Assembly (NCBI RefSeq): GCF_028640845.1
Contig: NC_080540.1
Span: 157,006,438 to 157,070,437, forward strand
Length of the DNA: 64,000 nucleotides
Source of the DNA: Ahaetulla prasina
Lineage: Eukaryota > Chordata > Lepidosauria > Squamata > Colubridae
Direction: 5' to 3'
Positions 22,222 to 33,480 of the stretch are shown here, piece by piece. Numbering within the stretch: position 1 is the stretch's first letter; every line of letters begins with the position of its first letter. The notes under the pieces are model-generated. The model saw nothing but the letters and a program-made list of their open reading frames with translations, was not told where the DNA came from and did no database searches. Made by a program: the position numbers and the translations under genes.

Positions 22222-22463
22222 CAGTGGTGAAATGTAAAATTTGTTACTACTGGTTCTCTGGGCATGGCTTGGTGGTGGTGGTGGTGGGTAATGTGACTGG
22301 GTGGGCGTGGCCAACTTTTTATTTTTTTACTTTTAAAAGCATTTTTTTTTTGCCTTTAAAAGAAAAAAAAGCCTCTGACAATCAGGCAATTCAGTTGGGA
22401 ACACCCGCCTCCAACGCTACTGGATCGGGTGATCCGGTCCAAACCGGGAGCATTTCACCCCTG
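22222..22463 (+). mobile_element. hAT-like element, long-family internal deletion copy
   Basis: Begins CAGTGGTGAAATGTAAAATT and ends GAGCATTTCACCCCTG. Flanks ACCCTGAG and ATCCTGAG match at 7 of 8. The interior retains CTTTTAAAAGC and GCCTCTGACAATC pieces. Confidence 0.8.
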
Positions 22464-22539
22464 ATCCTGAGGGACAGCAGTGAGTTACTCCTGAGAAATA
22501 GGCATACATAGCAAGGTCCCAACTTTTCTCAGAAAACCA

Positions 22540-22670
22540 GTGTAATGTGATTAAGGCCTCAACCTAGAAACTGGGAGACCGTGAGTTCTAGTCCTGCCTC
22601 TGGCACAAAGTGATCCTGGAAACCTTAGGAAGAAGATAGTGGCAAACCACTTCCAAAAAGCCTGGCCAAA
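22540..22670 (+). mobile_element. tRNA-derived SINE fragment
   Basis: Contains GTGATTAAGGCCTCAACC, GTGAGTTCTAGTCCTGCCTC (B-box-like) and GGCAAACCACTTCCAAAAAG. Related to copies near 34595, 43365, 49165 and 58418. Confidence 0.6.
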
Positions 22671-22689
22671 AAAATGGCAGGGATTATTC

Positions 22690-23025
22690 TAGCGAACTTT
22701 TTAGACACCGAGTGCCCAAACTGCGTGCGCGCATGACCAAACTGAGAGGTGTGTGCACATGCATAAAGGTGTGCATGCACAAACATGCTCGCATGTGCAA
22801 CAGAGACCTGAAGACCAGCTGGCCAGCGGGAAGCGGGGCATCCCAACACCGGCAGCGCAGCAAGAGGTAAGATCTTTTTCTTTCGTGAACTTCTGGTTCA
22901 TTGTTTGCAGAGAAACAGATGCTCACAAAAGAAAAGCCATGGAGCAACGGCGCATGTGCCAGCAAAAAAGGCTCTGCATGCCACCTCTGGCACGTGTGCC
23001 ATAGATTCGCCATCACGGTTCTAGG
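22690..23025 (+). mobile_element. hAT-like element, ACACCGAGTGCC type
   Basis: Starts AGCGAACTTTTTAGACACCG and ends GCCATAGATTCGCCATCACG, inverted partners. Same family as 10279-10788 but without the nested insert. Confidence 0.65.
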
Positions 23026-23561
23026 CAGTTACCTGGCATTATAATGTTGGCCTCTAGCCAGAAAGAAATTGCACACTTTATTGTAGGTTTTTATATTCTG
23101 GGCTTCCCATTTTTTGTACAGGTACATAAGGAAATCCTGAGTCAATGACTACAAGTCTCACTTTTGGATGAAGGAAGGTGCGTCATCTGTTTATTGCTCA
23201 GAAGATGAAACAGCACAGCTACAGAAGGATCAATGCCTTCATCAATCAACTGAGGACAGAGATCCTCAATTTTATCTGATACGATATATTTAGAATTGGG
23301 AAATGCGACTCTCCTAAAGAAAGAGTCCCATGCAATGGACATGGCCAGTCAGAAAACCTGGATTTCATATTTGCCGGTCATGCCTTGATTCCAGAACATG
23401 GAATCATTTGTTTTAATTCACAGTTTTCTATTCCAACACAAAAAGAAAAGACTGAGTGAGTCAGGCTGCTTGGCCAAGAGACTGATTACATGGCAGAAGT
23501 GAGATCTGAGCATCAAATGCCACCAAATAGCCTACCTGTCTCACTAAGCGCAATAGAATAT

Positions 23562-23936
23562 AGGCAGTCCTCGACTTACAACAGTTCATTTAGTGACCAT
23601 TTGAAGTTACATCACTGAAAAAAGTGACATGACCATTTTTCAACTTATGACCATTGTAGCATCCTCATGGTCACGTGACCAAGATTTGGATGCTTGACAA
23701 TTGACTCATATTTATGATGGTTACAGTGTCCCCAGATCTTGCGAACACCTTTTGCCACCTTCTGACAAGCAAAGTCAATGGGGAAGTCAGATTCACTTAA
23801 CAACCTTAACAACTTCCAAGGATTCATTTAACAACTGTAGCAAGAAAAGACGTAAAATTCTCACTTAACAAATGTCTCACTTATCAGCGTAAATTTTGGG
23901 CTCAATTATGGTCGTAAGTCGAGGACCACCTGTACT
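23562..23936 (+). mobile_element. TACAGGTAGTCC-type repeat, near full length
   Basis: Starts TAGGCAGTCCTCGACTTACA and ends with the inverse TAAGTCGAGGACCACCTGTA, giving inverted arms of about 20 bp. Borders are TA. Internal phrases GACTCATATTTATGATGGTT and CAAAGTCAATGGGGAAG are shared with all copies. Confidence 0.7.
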
Positions 23937-24329
23937 AAAGGCAAATCATTATGTTCACAGACACATTTGTAAATTAAAATTTTAAAAACAAATTAAAAGG
24001 GATGGGGATAGGGGCGGGATGCTGCCGGTTGTAACAACCGGTTCGCCCAGAATCAAAAATGTCAGCGCATGTGCACGACATCGAAAATCTGGCGATTATA
24101 TAGGATTATATAGCGCCAGGGCAGGTGGGCGGGGCCAGCCCTGGTCGGAACTATCAGTTTGCCCAAACCAGTCCGAACTGGTAGCAGACCACCACTGGGT
24201 GGGGAGGATAGGGCACCAAGACCCAGAGGTACCACACTGGAGTGTCCAGTCTTAGAGGTTCTCTGTAACCCTCCCAGCAGTTGTCTTTCATCTGGTAGGT
24301 CTAAATGGCAATTGCTTCAGCCTTCTAAC

Positions 24330-24541
24330 CAGTGATGGGATTCAGCCAGTTCTCTCTGGATTGGGTGAACCAGTAGTGGCGACTGCGGGAGGCTCCGACC
24401 ATCTGCCCGGGCGCAATGCACGAGCACTGCACATGCGCAGAAGGCCATGCACATGCGCAGATGAGGCATGCAAGTGAAGCGAGCGTGCAAGCGCGCTCAC
24501 ATTTGCAAACTGGTAGGAAAGGTAAGTGAATCCCATGGCTG
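24330..24541 (+). mobile_element. hAT-like element
   Basis: Begins CAGTGATGGGATTCAGCC and ends GAATCCCATGGCTG. Flanks CTTCTAAC and TTTCTAAC match at 7 of 8. A probable relative with damaged ends lies at about 24015-24200 (AACCGGTTCGCCCAGAA ... AACTGGTAGCAGACCACCAC). Confidence 0.75.
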
Positions 24542-25019
24542 TTTCTAACCCAAGTAAAGTATTTCCTTAGTTTATAAACCTGTAACCAGCCTTAAATGGT
24601 GCTCATGAAGACGTACCTTCAGCCATCAGCACTCACTTCATCACAATGATCAAACATCCTCTTTAGCAAACAGTCAAGTTAACCAAAGGACTTCCCACTA
24701 AATAATAATGTTTCCATGGCAACCTATATACAATGTGAGAAGACTGTAATAAAGCAGGATTTTAATAATAGACAATGGTGTACAGTTGTTGTCACTCCAT
24801 TGGAGGTATGCTTGAAGACTGGTCCAAGATTCTAACAGCAGAACAGAAATGGAGGGGATCCTCAGCCGTTCTTCCAGCTGTTCCCCCCTCCCATTCTGCT
24901 CCAAGGGATTCCCCCAATTGTATGGGATATATTGGAAGGGAGATGGAAGGCTCCCAGGGAAAAGGAAGGGATTGAAAATCATTTCCATCCCCATTCCATC
25001 AGTGGCATCTTCCAGTAAG

Positions 25020-25146
25020 GCAGAGTTGGGGAACTATGGCCCCTTGTGGATTTTAACTTCCAGAATTCTTGAGCCAGCATGTTTTACTCAGGAATTCTGG
25101 GAGTTAAAGTACACAAGTCATAAAAGGGCCATAGTTCCCCACTCCT
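25020..25146 (+). mobile_element. Palindromic hAT-like element, CAGAGTTGGGGAACT type
   Basis: Arms CAGAGTTGGGGAACTATGGC and GCCATAGTTCCCCACTCCTG are inverse partners, with AATTCT palindromic inner arms. No coding capacity. Confidence 0.6.
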
Positions 25147-25359
25147 GCAATTCTACTCACTTATTTGTTTCTTAGGTTTATGTTTCCATCTTCTTGTTCA
25201 GGAACTCAGGAGGGAATTTGTCATGCTTCCTCCTCCCATTTCCCCCCATTACAATAACCTCATACGGTCACCTGGGTTGAGACAGAATGACTGATCCAAA
25301 GTTATTTGGTCAGCTTCCACAGCTGAGGGGCAACTAGAACCTGTCAATTAATTAATAGG

Positions 25360-25610
25360 CTATTATTATTATTTTTGTTGTTGTTGTTGACAGTCAACCA
25401 GATGTTTAGACTGGATTGGCATTTATAACCACCTATTGACTCCTTCCCAAGGACCTGGGATAGGCAGATGTTATTTGATGGTGTTAAAAATATTGCTGCA
25501 GGATGTAAACCGTACCAAGTAAAGCTGCCTTTTGTAATTGACTGACAGTGATTTTGGCAATGCCAATGGTGTTTGTGTGGTGCTCCAGATGTTTCATTTA
25601 TTTTATTTTA
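25360..25610. repeat. Dispersed repeat, copy 1 of 2
   Basis: Shares order and wording with 45630-45860: a TTATTATTATT run, CAGCCAGATGTTTA-like phrase, CCAAGGACCTGGGATAG, and GGTGCTCCAGATG. Probably the 3' end of a LINE, but I cannot name it. Confidence 0.5.
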
Positions 25611-26382
25611 TTTATTTACATCCCGCATTTATTATTTTTACCAATAACTCAAAATGGAGAACATATTCAACATAGCATCATTTTCCTATTTTCCTCATTA
25701 TAACAAACCTGAAGAGAAAAACTGGCTGAAGGTTGCCCCAGCTGGTTTTCATGGCTAAGGCGGGACCTGAACTCACTGTCTCCAGCTTTCTAGCCTGCTG
25801 CCTTAACCAAACTGGCTTTATTTTTGGTGGCAGTGAGGAGAGAATTGCACCCAGTATGCAGGTCTTTATATTTTCTGATTTTCTCCAGTTCTTTCTCCTT
25901 TATTCTGCTGTTGTTCCATTATTCTGTTAGTCTGCTGATCTATGCTGTTAGCAGAGCTCAGTTGCTAAGCCCAGCGTGGGATGTCATCGTTAATATCATC
26001 ATCACGGCATCATGTACCATGATTCAAATTTGAAAGAAGGGAAAGAAAGGTGATTCAGAGTGCGCATGGATGCTCATGTTGCATCTGTTGGCGACTCCTT
26101 AAAGAAGTTGCATCTTCTGGTGGTAGCTACTGTATACATTCCCAGAAAATACGTACATGACTTAATGTGCTGTAGAGTGTATTCCCACGCATGCCACAAG
26201 TCACCTTTTAATCTTCAACCAGCTTATGTCCACTTAAGCTGTTGAAATCCTACTGAAATCCATCAGATTTAACCAGGCCAGGTGTGCTAGACTGCAATGA
26301 CATGATACTTCTAATCCAAAACAGCAAGTCTGATATTGTTCTTAATAATGCTGAAGTTGTATCAATGTACTTCAGCCACATC

Positions 26383-27351
26383 CAGGGGTGAAATCCAGCA
26401 GGTTCTGACAGGAACTGGAGAACCGGTAGTGGAAATTTTGAGTAGTTTGGAGAACCAGCAAATACCACGTCTGACTGGCCCCAGAGTGGGGTGGGAATGG
26501 AGATTTTGCAATATCCTTCTCCCTGAAGTGGGGTGGGAATGAGGATTTTGCAGTATCCTTCTCCTGGAGTGGGGAGGGAATGAGGATTTTGCAGTATCCT
26601 TCTCCTGGAGTGGGGAGGGAATGGGGATTTTGCAGTATCCTTCCCCTGGAGTAGGGAGGGAATGGGGATTTTGCAGTATCCTTCCCCTGGAGTGGGGAGG
26701 GAATGGGGATTTTGCAGTATCCTTCCCCTGAACTGGGGAGGGAATGGGGATTTTGCAGTATCCTTCCTGGAGTGGGAGGAATGGGATTTTGCAGTATCCT
26801 TCCTGAAGTGGGAGGAATGGGATTTTGCAGTATCCTTCCTGGAGTGGGAGGAATGGGATTTTGCAGTATCCTTCCCTGGAGTAGGGAGGAATGGGATTTT
26901 GCAGTATCCTTCCCTGAAGTGGGAGGAATGGGATTTTGCAGTATCCTTCCCTGGAGTGGGAAGAAATGGGATTTTGCAGTATCCTTCCCTGGAGTAGGGA
27001 GGAATGGGATTTTGCAGTATCCTTCCTGGAGTGGAGAGGAATGGAATTTTGCAGTATCCTTCTCCTGGAGTAGGGAGGGAATGGGGATTTTGCAGTATCC
27101 TTCCCCTGAAGTGGGGACGGAATGGGGATTTTGCAGTATCCTTCCCCTGGAGTGGGGAAGAAATGGGGATTTTGCAGTATCCTTCCCCTGGAGTGGGGAG
27201 GGAATGGGGATTTTGCAGTATCCTTCCCCTGGAGTGGGGAGGGAATGGGGATTTTGCACTATCCTTTCTCTGCCACGCCCACCAAGCCACAACACGCCCA
27301 CCAAGCCACACCCACATAACGGTAGTAAAAAAAATTTGAATTCCACCACTG
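26383..27351 (-). mobile_element. hAT-like element with giant internal minisatellite
   Basis: Ends are CAGGGGTGAAATCCAGCAGG (left) and TTTGAATTCCACCACTG (right), the family termini in minus orientation. No clear 8-bp duplication is visible. The usual two or three internal units are replaced by about 20 tandem copies (26480-27280). Their length is 41 bp in the six left and six right units and 36-38 bp in the central units. Long open frames on both strands across the array arise because the unit lacks stops; they are not genes. Confidence 0.85.
26480..27280. repeat. Minisatellite, about 20 units of 36-41 bp
   Basis: Core GGGATTTTGCAGTATCCTTC repeats with starts of CAGTATCC at 26551, 26592, 26633, 26674, 26715, 26756 (41-bp steps), 26792, 26828, 26864, 26902, 26939, 26977, 27015, 27052 (36-38-bp steps), then 27093, 27134, 27175, 27216 and 27257 (41-bp steps). 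Confidence 0.95.
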
Positions 27352-27436
27352 GGGGAGGGGCTCTGGAGCTTTCAGTCGTTGCATATATTAATTAAAGCCT
27401 ATAGAAGCTGCAATAAGCCTGTAAATCTCCAAAGGT

Positions 27437-27637
27437 GAGTCCCAAGGTCACAAGCAAAGTCAATGGGGAAGCCAGATTCGCTTAACAACCAGGTTACTAA
27501 TTTATCAATGGCAACATTTGACTTAACAACGGCAGCAAGAAAGGATGTAAAATGGGGCAAAATTCATTTAACAAATGTCTCACTTAGCAATGGAAATTTT
27601 GGGCTAATTGTAGTCGTAAGTCAACGACTACCTGTAG
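27437..27637 (+). mobile_element. TACAGGTAGTCC repeat, right part
   Basis: Contains CACAAGCAAAGTCAATGGGG, GTCTCACTTAGCAATGG and ends GTAAGTCAACGACTACCTGT. The left arm is missing. Confidence 0.65.
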
Positions 27638-27649
27638 AAGGTTCTAGTT

Positions 27650-27999
27650 CAAGGGTGTCAAACTCAATTTGATTGAGGGCCGCATGAGGGTTGTGTTTGA
27701 CCTGGGGGGGGCTGGGGGCGAGGCCAGCTCAACAACACTCGTTGAGGCTCCATTTTCGGGCGTGACAACCTCCTGTAGCCTTCTGCCAGCGAAAACGGAG
27801 CCTGGGTGTGCATGGTCTCCCTGAGTTCCATTTTCCCTGGCAGAGGACTGCAGGAGGCCATACACGGCCAAAAAAAGAGTCTGGGAGGGCGCGTGTGTCC
27901 TTCCCGATCTCCATTTTTGCTGGCAGAGGCACCACGGGCCGGTCTTCCATTGTTTCCAAGGTGGCCCAGTTCTAAGCACTCTTGAATTTGACACCCCTG
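27650..27999 (+). mobile_element. hAT-like element, GGTGTCAAACTCAATTTG type
   Basis: Starts CAAGGGTGTCAAACTCAA and ends TTGAATTTGACACCCCTG. Flanks TTCTAGTT and TTCTATTT match at 7 of 8. Minus-strand open frames inside it are non-coding by context. Confidence 0.8.
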
Positions 28000-28271
28000 T
28001 TCTATTTGGAAGGGAATCGGCCCTCAAAGACCTGAAGCTTGGGGAGAGAGGAGACTTTGCGCCTTCTTTCCATGCTCCCGTTTCCAGCAGCATCAGAGAA
28101 ACGCGGTGAGATATACGTAGTGGTTCTCAGCTATGGCAGCAAGAGCACCAGATGACGCACTGCTTTGAGCAGCTCTTATAAGGGATGGAAGTAGCAATGG
28201 GACCAGCCGTCCAGATTTAGACCCAGGGAAATGGCGGGTCCAAGTGGCGGGTCAGGAGAGTGGGTGGGTGG

Positions 28272-28536
28272 CAGAGGTGGGTTTCAGCAGGTTCTGACCA
28301 GTTCTGGAGAACCGGTAGCGGAAATTTTAAGTAGTTCGGAGAACCGGTAAATACCAGCTCTGACTGGCCCCGCCCCCATCTATACTCTGCTTCCCGAGTC
28401 CCAGCTGATCGGGAGGAAATGGGGAGGGAATGGAGTTTTTACAGTGTCCTTCTCCTGCCACACCCACCAAGCCATGCCACACCCATCAAGCCACGCCCAC
28501 AGAACCAGTAGTAAAAAAATTTGAAACCCACCACTG
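28272..28536 (-). mobile_element. hAT-like element with perfect 8-bp TSD
   Basis: Begins CAGAGGTGGGTTTCAGCAGG and ends TTTGAAACCCACCACTG. Identical flanks GTGGGTGG at 28264-28271 and 28537-28544. One internal unit only. Confidence 0.9.
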
Positions 28537-28736
28537 GTGGGTGGGTTTTGTTTGTCCAGGTTTGCCCTTTGAAGCATCTGCCTCACTTAGCTAAACAGGA
28601 GAGCTGGTCCTGGTTCCTATTAGGAAGGAAAAACAGAAAACGGGGACGAGAAATTTGTGTGCTCTGTGCAGAAGTCTGCTCTTCTTGATTGGCGCATTCA
28701 TTTTTACAGCGCTCCCCATTAAAAATGGAGCGCCAA

Positions 28737-29078
28737 CTACCCATCGCAATGCAACACAATTAGCCTGCCCCTCCCTTCCTTCTGTTGATGTCGCTTATCA
28801 ATTCTCCTGAAGCGAGGGTCACTCCAGTCTGCAGCTGTTGGTAATTGACCTTCCTCAGGCTCACATGCTGTGGGGGAGGGGGAGTGGTCTAGTTGCTCCG
28901 TTTGCCTGGGCATGGAGCCAGGGCTGGGGGCTGGAGGCGCTTCTTCTTCCTCAGCCTGTCTGGGCATGGAGCCAGGGCTGGGGCCGGGAGGCATGTTAGG
29001 ACATTCCTCAGCGTTCGGAAGCAGATAAGAAGGCCCCGGCTGTGGGGAAAGCGGATGCGGCACAACAATTAGTTTCAT
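28737..29078 (-). other. Unrecognised 113-codon open frame, Pro/Glu-rich
   Basis: An open minus-strand frame in intron 2 with an imperfect internal repeat (PSPGSMPRQAEEEE and PSPGSMPRQTEQ) and an arginine-rich end (DWSDPRFRRIDKRHQQ). The DNA begins TGTTGTGCCGCATCC on the minus strand, which would suit an LTR start. I read it as a fragment of an LTR or other retroelement rather than a host exon. It has no splice-compatible role in WNT1, whose neighbouring exons join in phase without it. Confidence 0.3.
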
Positions 29079-29222
29079 GCCTCTCCTTGCTAAGTCAGCC
29101 AGATTATAGGAGCGAGAAGAAACTTCTCGGATCGATGTTCACCTAGAGAACTGAACAGACTTCCATCCTCCTCCTCCTCACCTCCACCACCATTCAAACC
29201 CCTTTTCATATCTTCCCCTTAC

Positions 29223-29476
29223 CTCTGTTGACAATCTTGCCGAACACATTGGGGCCTGGGGTAGTAGGACAGTTCCAGCGGCGGTTACGGAATTGCCACT
29301 TGCACTCCTTGATGGCGCTCTGCAGGCCGCTGCTGATGCTATGCAGGATGCCTGGGTTTTGGCGGATAAGCTTGCGTTGTTTGCGGCTCAGGAGCTGCAA
29401 GGAAGGGTCTAGCACCAGCTGCACGTTCTTGGAGTCGGTCAGTAGGTTGGTAGATGAGGCCACGTTGATGATTCCC
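29223..29476 (-). CDS. WNT1: WNT1 exon 2
   Basis: Encodes residues 34 (third base) to 119 (first base). It follows a TTACAG acceptor (29478-29477) and ends AACAGAG at a GTAAGG donor (29222). The protein reads [12 protein letters not shown], then [36 protein letters not shown] and FGKIVNRG. This is the helical N-terminal WNT core with the first conserved cysteines and the RRWNC signature. It is open and colinear with mammalian WNT1 with only conservative changes (for example DSKNVQL). Confidence 0.97.
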
Positions 29477-29796
29477 CTGTAAGCAGAGATTTCAAGAGGA
29501 TTACACTGTGATCAGGACAGGGTGGTTTTTGGCTCCTTATGGGCTCAGACTTCCAGAATGGACTGAAGACTTCCAGCTGTACCAGGAAAATGCCAGGATA
29601 CAAGCATTTTCACCCAAAATCTTGCAGTGTTGAATATCAAGTACTGCAATGGCATTTGGAACGGGAGGGGTTAAGGCTGGCTGGCATTCTTTGATGATTC
29701 TGAACAGCTCTATCATGGGCTTTTTTTAACCTTTGCTTTGGCCTAAATATCACTGCATTCAATGCTGCTAACATGCCGATGCATGTTCTCTCTTTA

Positions 29797-29880
<84 letters not shown>
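29797..29880. repeat. TATC microsatellite, 21 units
   Basis: Pure tetranucleotide run of TATC about 84 bp long in intron 1, about 320 bp from exon 2. Confidence 0.97.
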
Positions 29881-30014
29881 CACACAGGTATGTATTTAAA
29901 CTCTTTTCTGCCTGATGACATATAAAACAATGGCCCAAATTGGCAAACAAGAAAATCAATGAACCAGATTAAATAGCAAGAGAAAAAGAGAAAAACTAAC
30001 ATTCATAAATAACA

Positions 30015-30245
30015 ATGTAACAATAGCAATAGCACTTATATACTGCTCCATAGTGTTTTTCAGCCCTCTCTAAGAGGTTTACAGAATCAGCATATTGCCC
30101 CCAACAATCTGGATCTTCATTTTACCGACCTCGGAGGGATGGAAGGATGAGTCAACCTTGAGCTGGTCAGCATCGAACTGCTGGCAGTGGAATGCAGAAT
30201 TAGCCTGCAATACTTCATTCTAACCATTGTGCCACCATGGCTCTT
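30015..30245 (-). mobile_element. tRNA-derived SINE, second copy of the 13855 family
   Basis: Contains AACAATAGCAATAGCACTTA at its 3' end, CAGCCCTCTCTAAGAGG, GAGTCAACCTTGAGCTGG and AACCATTGTGCCACCATGGC at the head (minus strand GCCATGGTGGCACAATGGTT). Confidence 0.7.
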
Positions 30246-30849
30246 CCTTACCAATTAATTTAAAGAATAAACATTAAATCTTCCCATAGTATAGCTTCAT
30301 TCCCAGAAGGATTATAAGATCCATCAAAACATGCCAGATAAATCAACTAATAACCATGAGTTGCCTCTTTTTTCTTTCATTGGTGGAAGATAATTAAAGA
30401 GAGAATCAGGAAAGCCGCTCTAGACAGGAACTGCCAAAATCTAGGTCCAGTTGCAAAGAAGTCCCTCTTTTATTCCAGTTCAAGTGCCCAACATATTATA
30501 TTTTAAGAAGTGAGGTACCTCGCTATGATATTAAAAACATAATTAAAAATGTCTGCAAGTCACTTATATCATAGCAGCTGGGGCGATCACACTCTACATG
30601 CCAAATGAAGAAATCATAGCAGTTTTTGGACAGGTTTTGGCAGGAGATCATGTGGATGAGGAATCAATCTACTTACTGTAATTAATAAGAGGGGAGCAGA
30701 GCGTTCCCATCTCTCGCCAAAGCCACCTCAAACATGTGGAAACAGCTAAAGGGGAATTCATATAAATTCCAAATGTAGTGCATCTGGCATTCTTGAATTA
30801 AGAAAATCTTGTCTGAGAATTTCTGTCCCCAACTTAAAGTCATCTAGGA

Positions 30850-30968
30850 CAGGGGTCTCCAACCTTGGCAACTTTAAGCCTGATGGACTTCAACTCCCAG
30901 AATTCCTCAGCCAGCTTTGGGGAGTTGAAGTCCTCCAGGCTTCAAGTTGCCAAGGTTGGAGACCCCTG
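30850..30968 (+). mobile_element. Palindromic hAT-like element
   Basis: Arms CAGGGGTCTCCAACCTTGGC and GCCAAGGTTGGAGACCCCTG are perfect inverses. Flanks ATCTAGGA and AGCTAGAA match at 6 of 8. Same family as 12489-12717, here without the internal tail. Confidence 0.85.
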
Positions 30969-33296
30969 AGCTAGAAGGAATAAAAATTTACTTAACAGAG
31001 CTGTCTAAAAAGCATTTGCTATACATGATTTCTATTTGGCAGAGGAGGTCCTTGCAGGATCCATAAAGAGAGCAGAGTGTAAGGTGCAAAATTCCCATTG
31101 CTCAAGCTTTCCCTAATCTGATATGCTCAAGATGTGTTCGAATTGCAACACCCAGAATTCCCAGTCAGTCCCCCTTTTCTCTTTAAATACCATAACATTA
31201 AACACTGTTATAAACTCCAGTCATTTGCTATAGAAATGCAATTAATGCCTGATGCCTAAAATGCCTAAAACAGTTACAGTAACAGTACTGTACAGTAACA
31301 GTTCACTGAAATAAATGTAAACTTGATTACATTTATTTTGTTAACCAACTACCTAAACTACATAAATGTTTTAAATAAAAATAAATAAGTTGTTATACAT
31401 ATACAAAATATAGCTGTTATTATCTAACAGCTATTTTTTTTCTATTATTGTTATTAGTTTAGATTGAAAATCTGGAATGTTTATTCATTTATAAAATCCA
31501 TACACTTTACTTTTATTCCAGATAGGATTTCAGAATAATATGATAGCCAGTTGGGGGTTTTCTTTTTGTCTACACACACAAAACGGACATGTGTAACGCA
31601 AATGTAAAGCCCAATTTGACCATAAGGCTTAAAAGAAATTCAACCACCATTATGCATCACAACTGCAATTCTGTGTTATTGAAAATATTAAAATATATAT
31701 TTGAAAATTTAGAACTTATTCTCCAAAGAATATAGAGGAGGTACCAGGTACAACTATCAGATAACACCAGAGTATAAGAAAAATCATTATAAAACATGTA
31801 GAAAAGCATTAGCAAAAATCTTTTTTAAAAATTGGAATATACAAACCACAATGGAGAGAGAGAAGAAAAGTAGCCACATATCACCCACAATAAGGGAGCT
31901 AGATTCCTTTAAAAGATTACTGGTTCTTTGAGATCTCCCCCCCCCCCAACAATGGCCACAACTATCTCGGGAAGAGAGGGAGAGAAACAATGGCAGCAAA
32001 ATAAGAAAACAACTATTGTGTATACAGTGTTTGAAAGAGTCAAACTACACACCAGGCCCCACCCAGTGGAAGAGATTGCAAACAACTTTTGTTCATTTTC
32101 TTCATCCAAGTAGCTGCTAGTTATCCTGCCCTCCACGCCCCCAGTCCTGCCCAGGCAGAGAATCTCTATAGAAGCCCTAGATGCTCTAGGCAGCAACTCC
32201 AATTGCTCTTTGCACTGATATTACCTCTAGGATGGAGAGCAAGGAACCCCAATGTTATGCCATTTCAGGAAAGAAAATGCATTACTTTGAAGTAGCAGAC
32301 TTCGTCACTGGAGTTAGTATTGAAGGAAAGGGAAACTGTTGGGTACCATAAGCCAACTTTCTCAACTTGGCACTCTCCATCCATACCCAACAAACTCCCA
32401 TAATTTTTAGGTAAGAGAGATTATGGGGGAAGGATTGAAGTTCAACTGGAGGACAAGACTTTGGGGAAGATTGCCTGATCTGCCTTATTCAGAAAATGAC
32501 TGGTGTTAAACTGTTAATTTGTGGCTGTTGCAAATTGTGGCTTCCTTTGCTTTACAGCAAAGCCTTTTTAAGCCTTTTTTAAAAATGTAGATGTTTCAAC
32601 ATGAAAAGCAACAATAAGCTGATAATTATTAACAATAACAATCAGCTGATAATTATTGTCAGCTGGCTTTTGATGGAGCCACCTTTGATCCTGAAAGGCA
32701 AAATAAAATCAAAGTAATTTTTAAAAAAAAAAACCAAAATACTTATTTTCCCATAGCAAAATCACTTTGCTCAGTGCCTGAGTGAAAATAAACTCTTTAG
32801 TAATCCAACATGACACTTGGTTTTATAAATTATCATTGCTCTCTGTTATTCATTCACTTTAGTTTCTGCCGGTTGATGTTTTCGAAGGAATCGTGACAGG
32901 GAGAAGAGCTTTATCTGAGAGCTCAAATAAGGAAGAGCTATAGCAGTCATAGATTATCTCTGATAAACAGAACAAAAAAAACACAACCCACCCACATAAC
33001 CGACAGATATATGGTACAGGCATACTAAAATAGCGAAAGTATTTCCTATTGAGCTATGGAATTAAAATGCAGCACACGTGTTTTAAGAGTAATTGTGATG
33101 GAACAATATTTTCCCAATAAACTGTGCATCTTCTTAAAACATTGTAGAAGGGTTTGCAATACTGCATACAATAGTCCAAGTACTCTCCTGAAAATCTAAC
33201 TCTAAATGTGAAAGAGGGTCAAAAAGCAAATATTTCCAAGGCATACAGTCAAGGTATTTCTAAGCAACCAGAACAGCTGAGCCCAGAGATGCTTTT

Positions 33297-33480
33297 TCAA
33301 AAGGCAACTGGATTTCCTTGTTCTTTCTTGAAAACGTTTCGCTTCTCATCGAAGAAATTTCTTCAGTTCTGAACTGAAGCAAAACATCTTCAAGGAAAAA
33401 CCAAGGAAGTCCAGTTGCCTTTTGAAAAAGCACCTTTGGGACAACCATGATCTGGATGACTGAGAATCTCCATAGACAAG
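33297..33480 (-). mobile_element. Penelope-like element end, hammerhead-like motif
   Basis: On the minus strand CTGAAGAAATTTCTTCGATG then AGAAGCGAAACGTTTTC. This is the CTGA-GA, hairpin, GAAAC-GT order found in Penelope-like ends. The region also folds on itself (TTCAGTTCTGAACTGAAG at 33361-33380). Related fragments lie near 61500-61575 and 62485-62550. Confidence 0.5.

Larger units (their letters stand above)
18679..29222 (-). other. WNT1: WNT1 intron 2 (10.5 kb)
   Basis: From the GTAAGG donor of exon 2 to the CAG acceptor of exon 3. It is the largest intron and is almost wholly repeat: L2 end, at least eight hAT-like copies, inverted-end repeats, a SINE, microsatellites and the expanded minisatellite. 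Stretches 25150-25360, 25610-26380 and 28001-28263 show nothing I recognise. Confidence 0.85.

Noticed and set aside
26250..27349. Two overlapping minus-strand open frames of 355 and 325 codons and one plus-strand frame of 230 codons
   Set aside because: They simply read through the 36-41 bp minisatellite, whose unit lacks stops; repetitive, no domain, several frames open at once.
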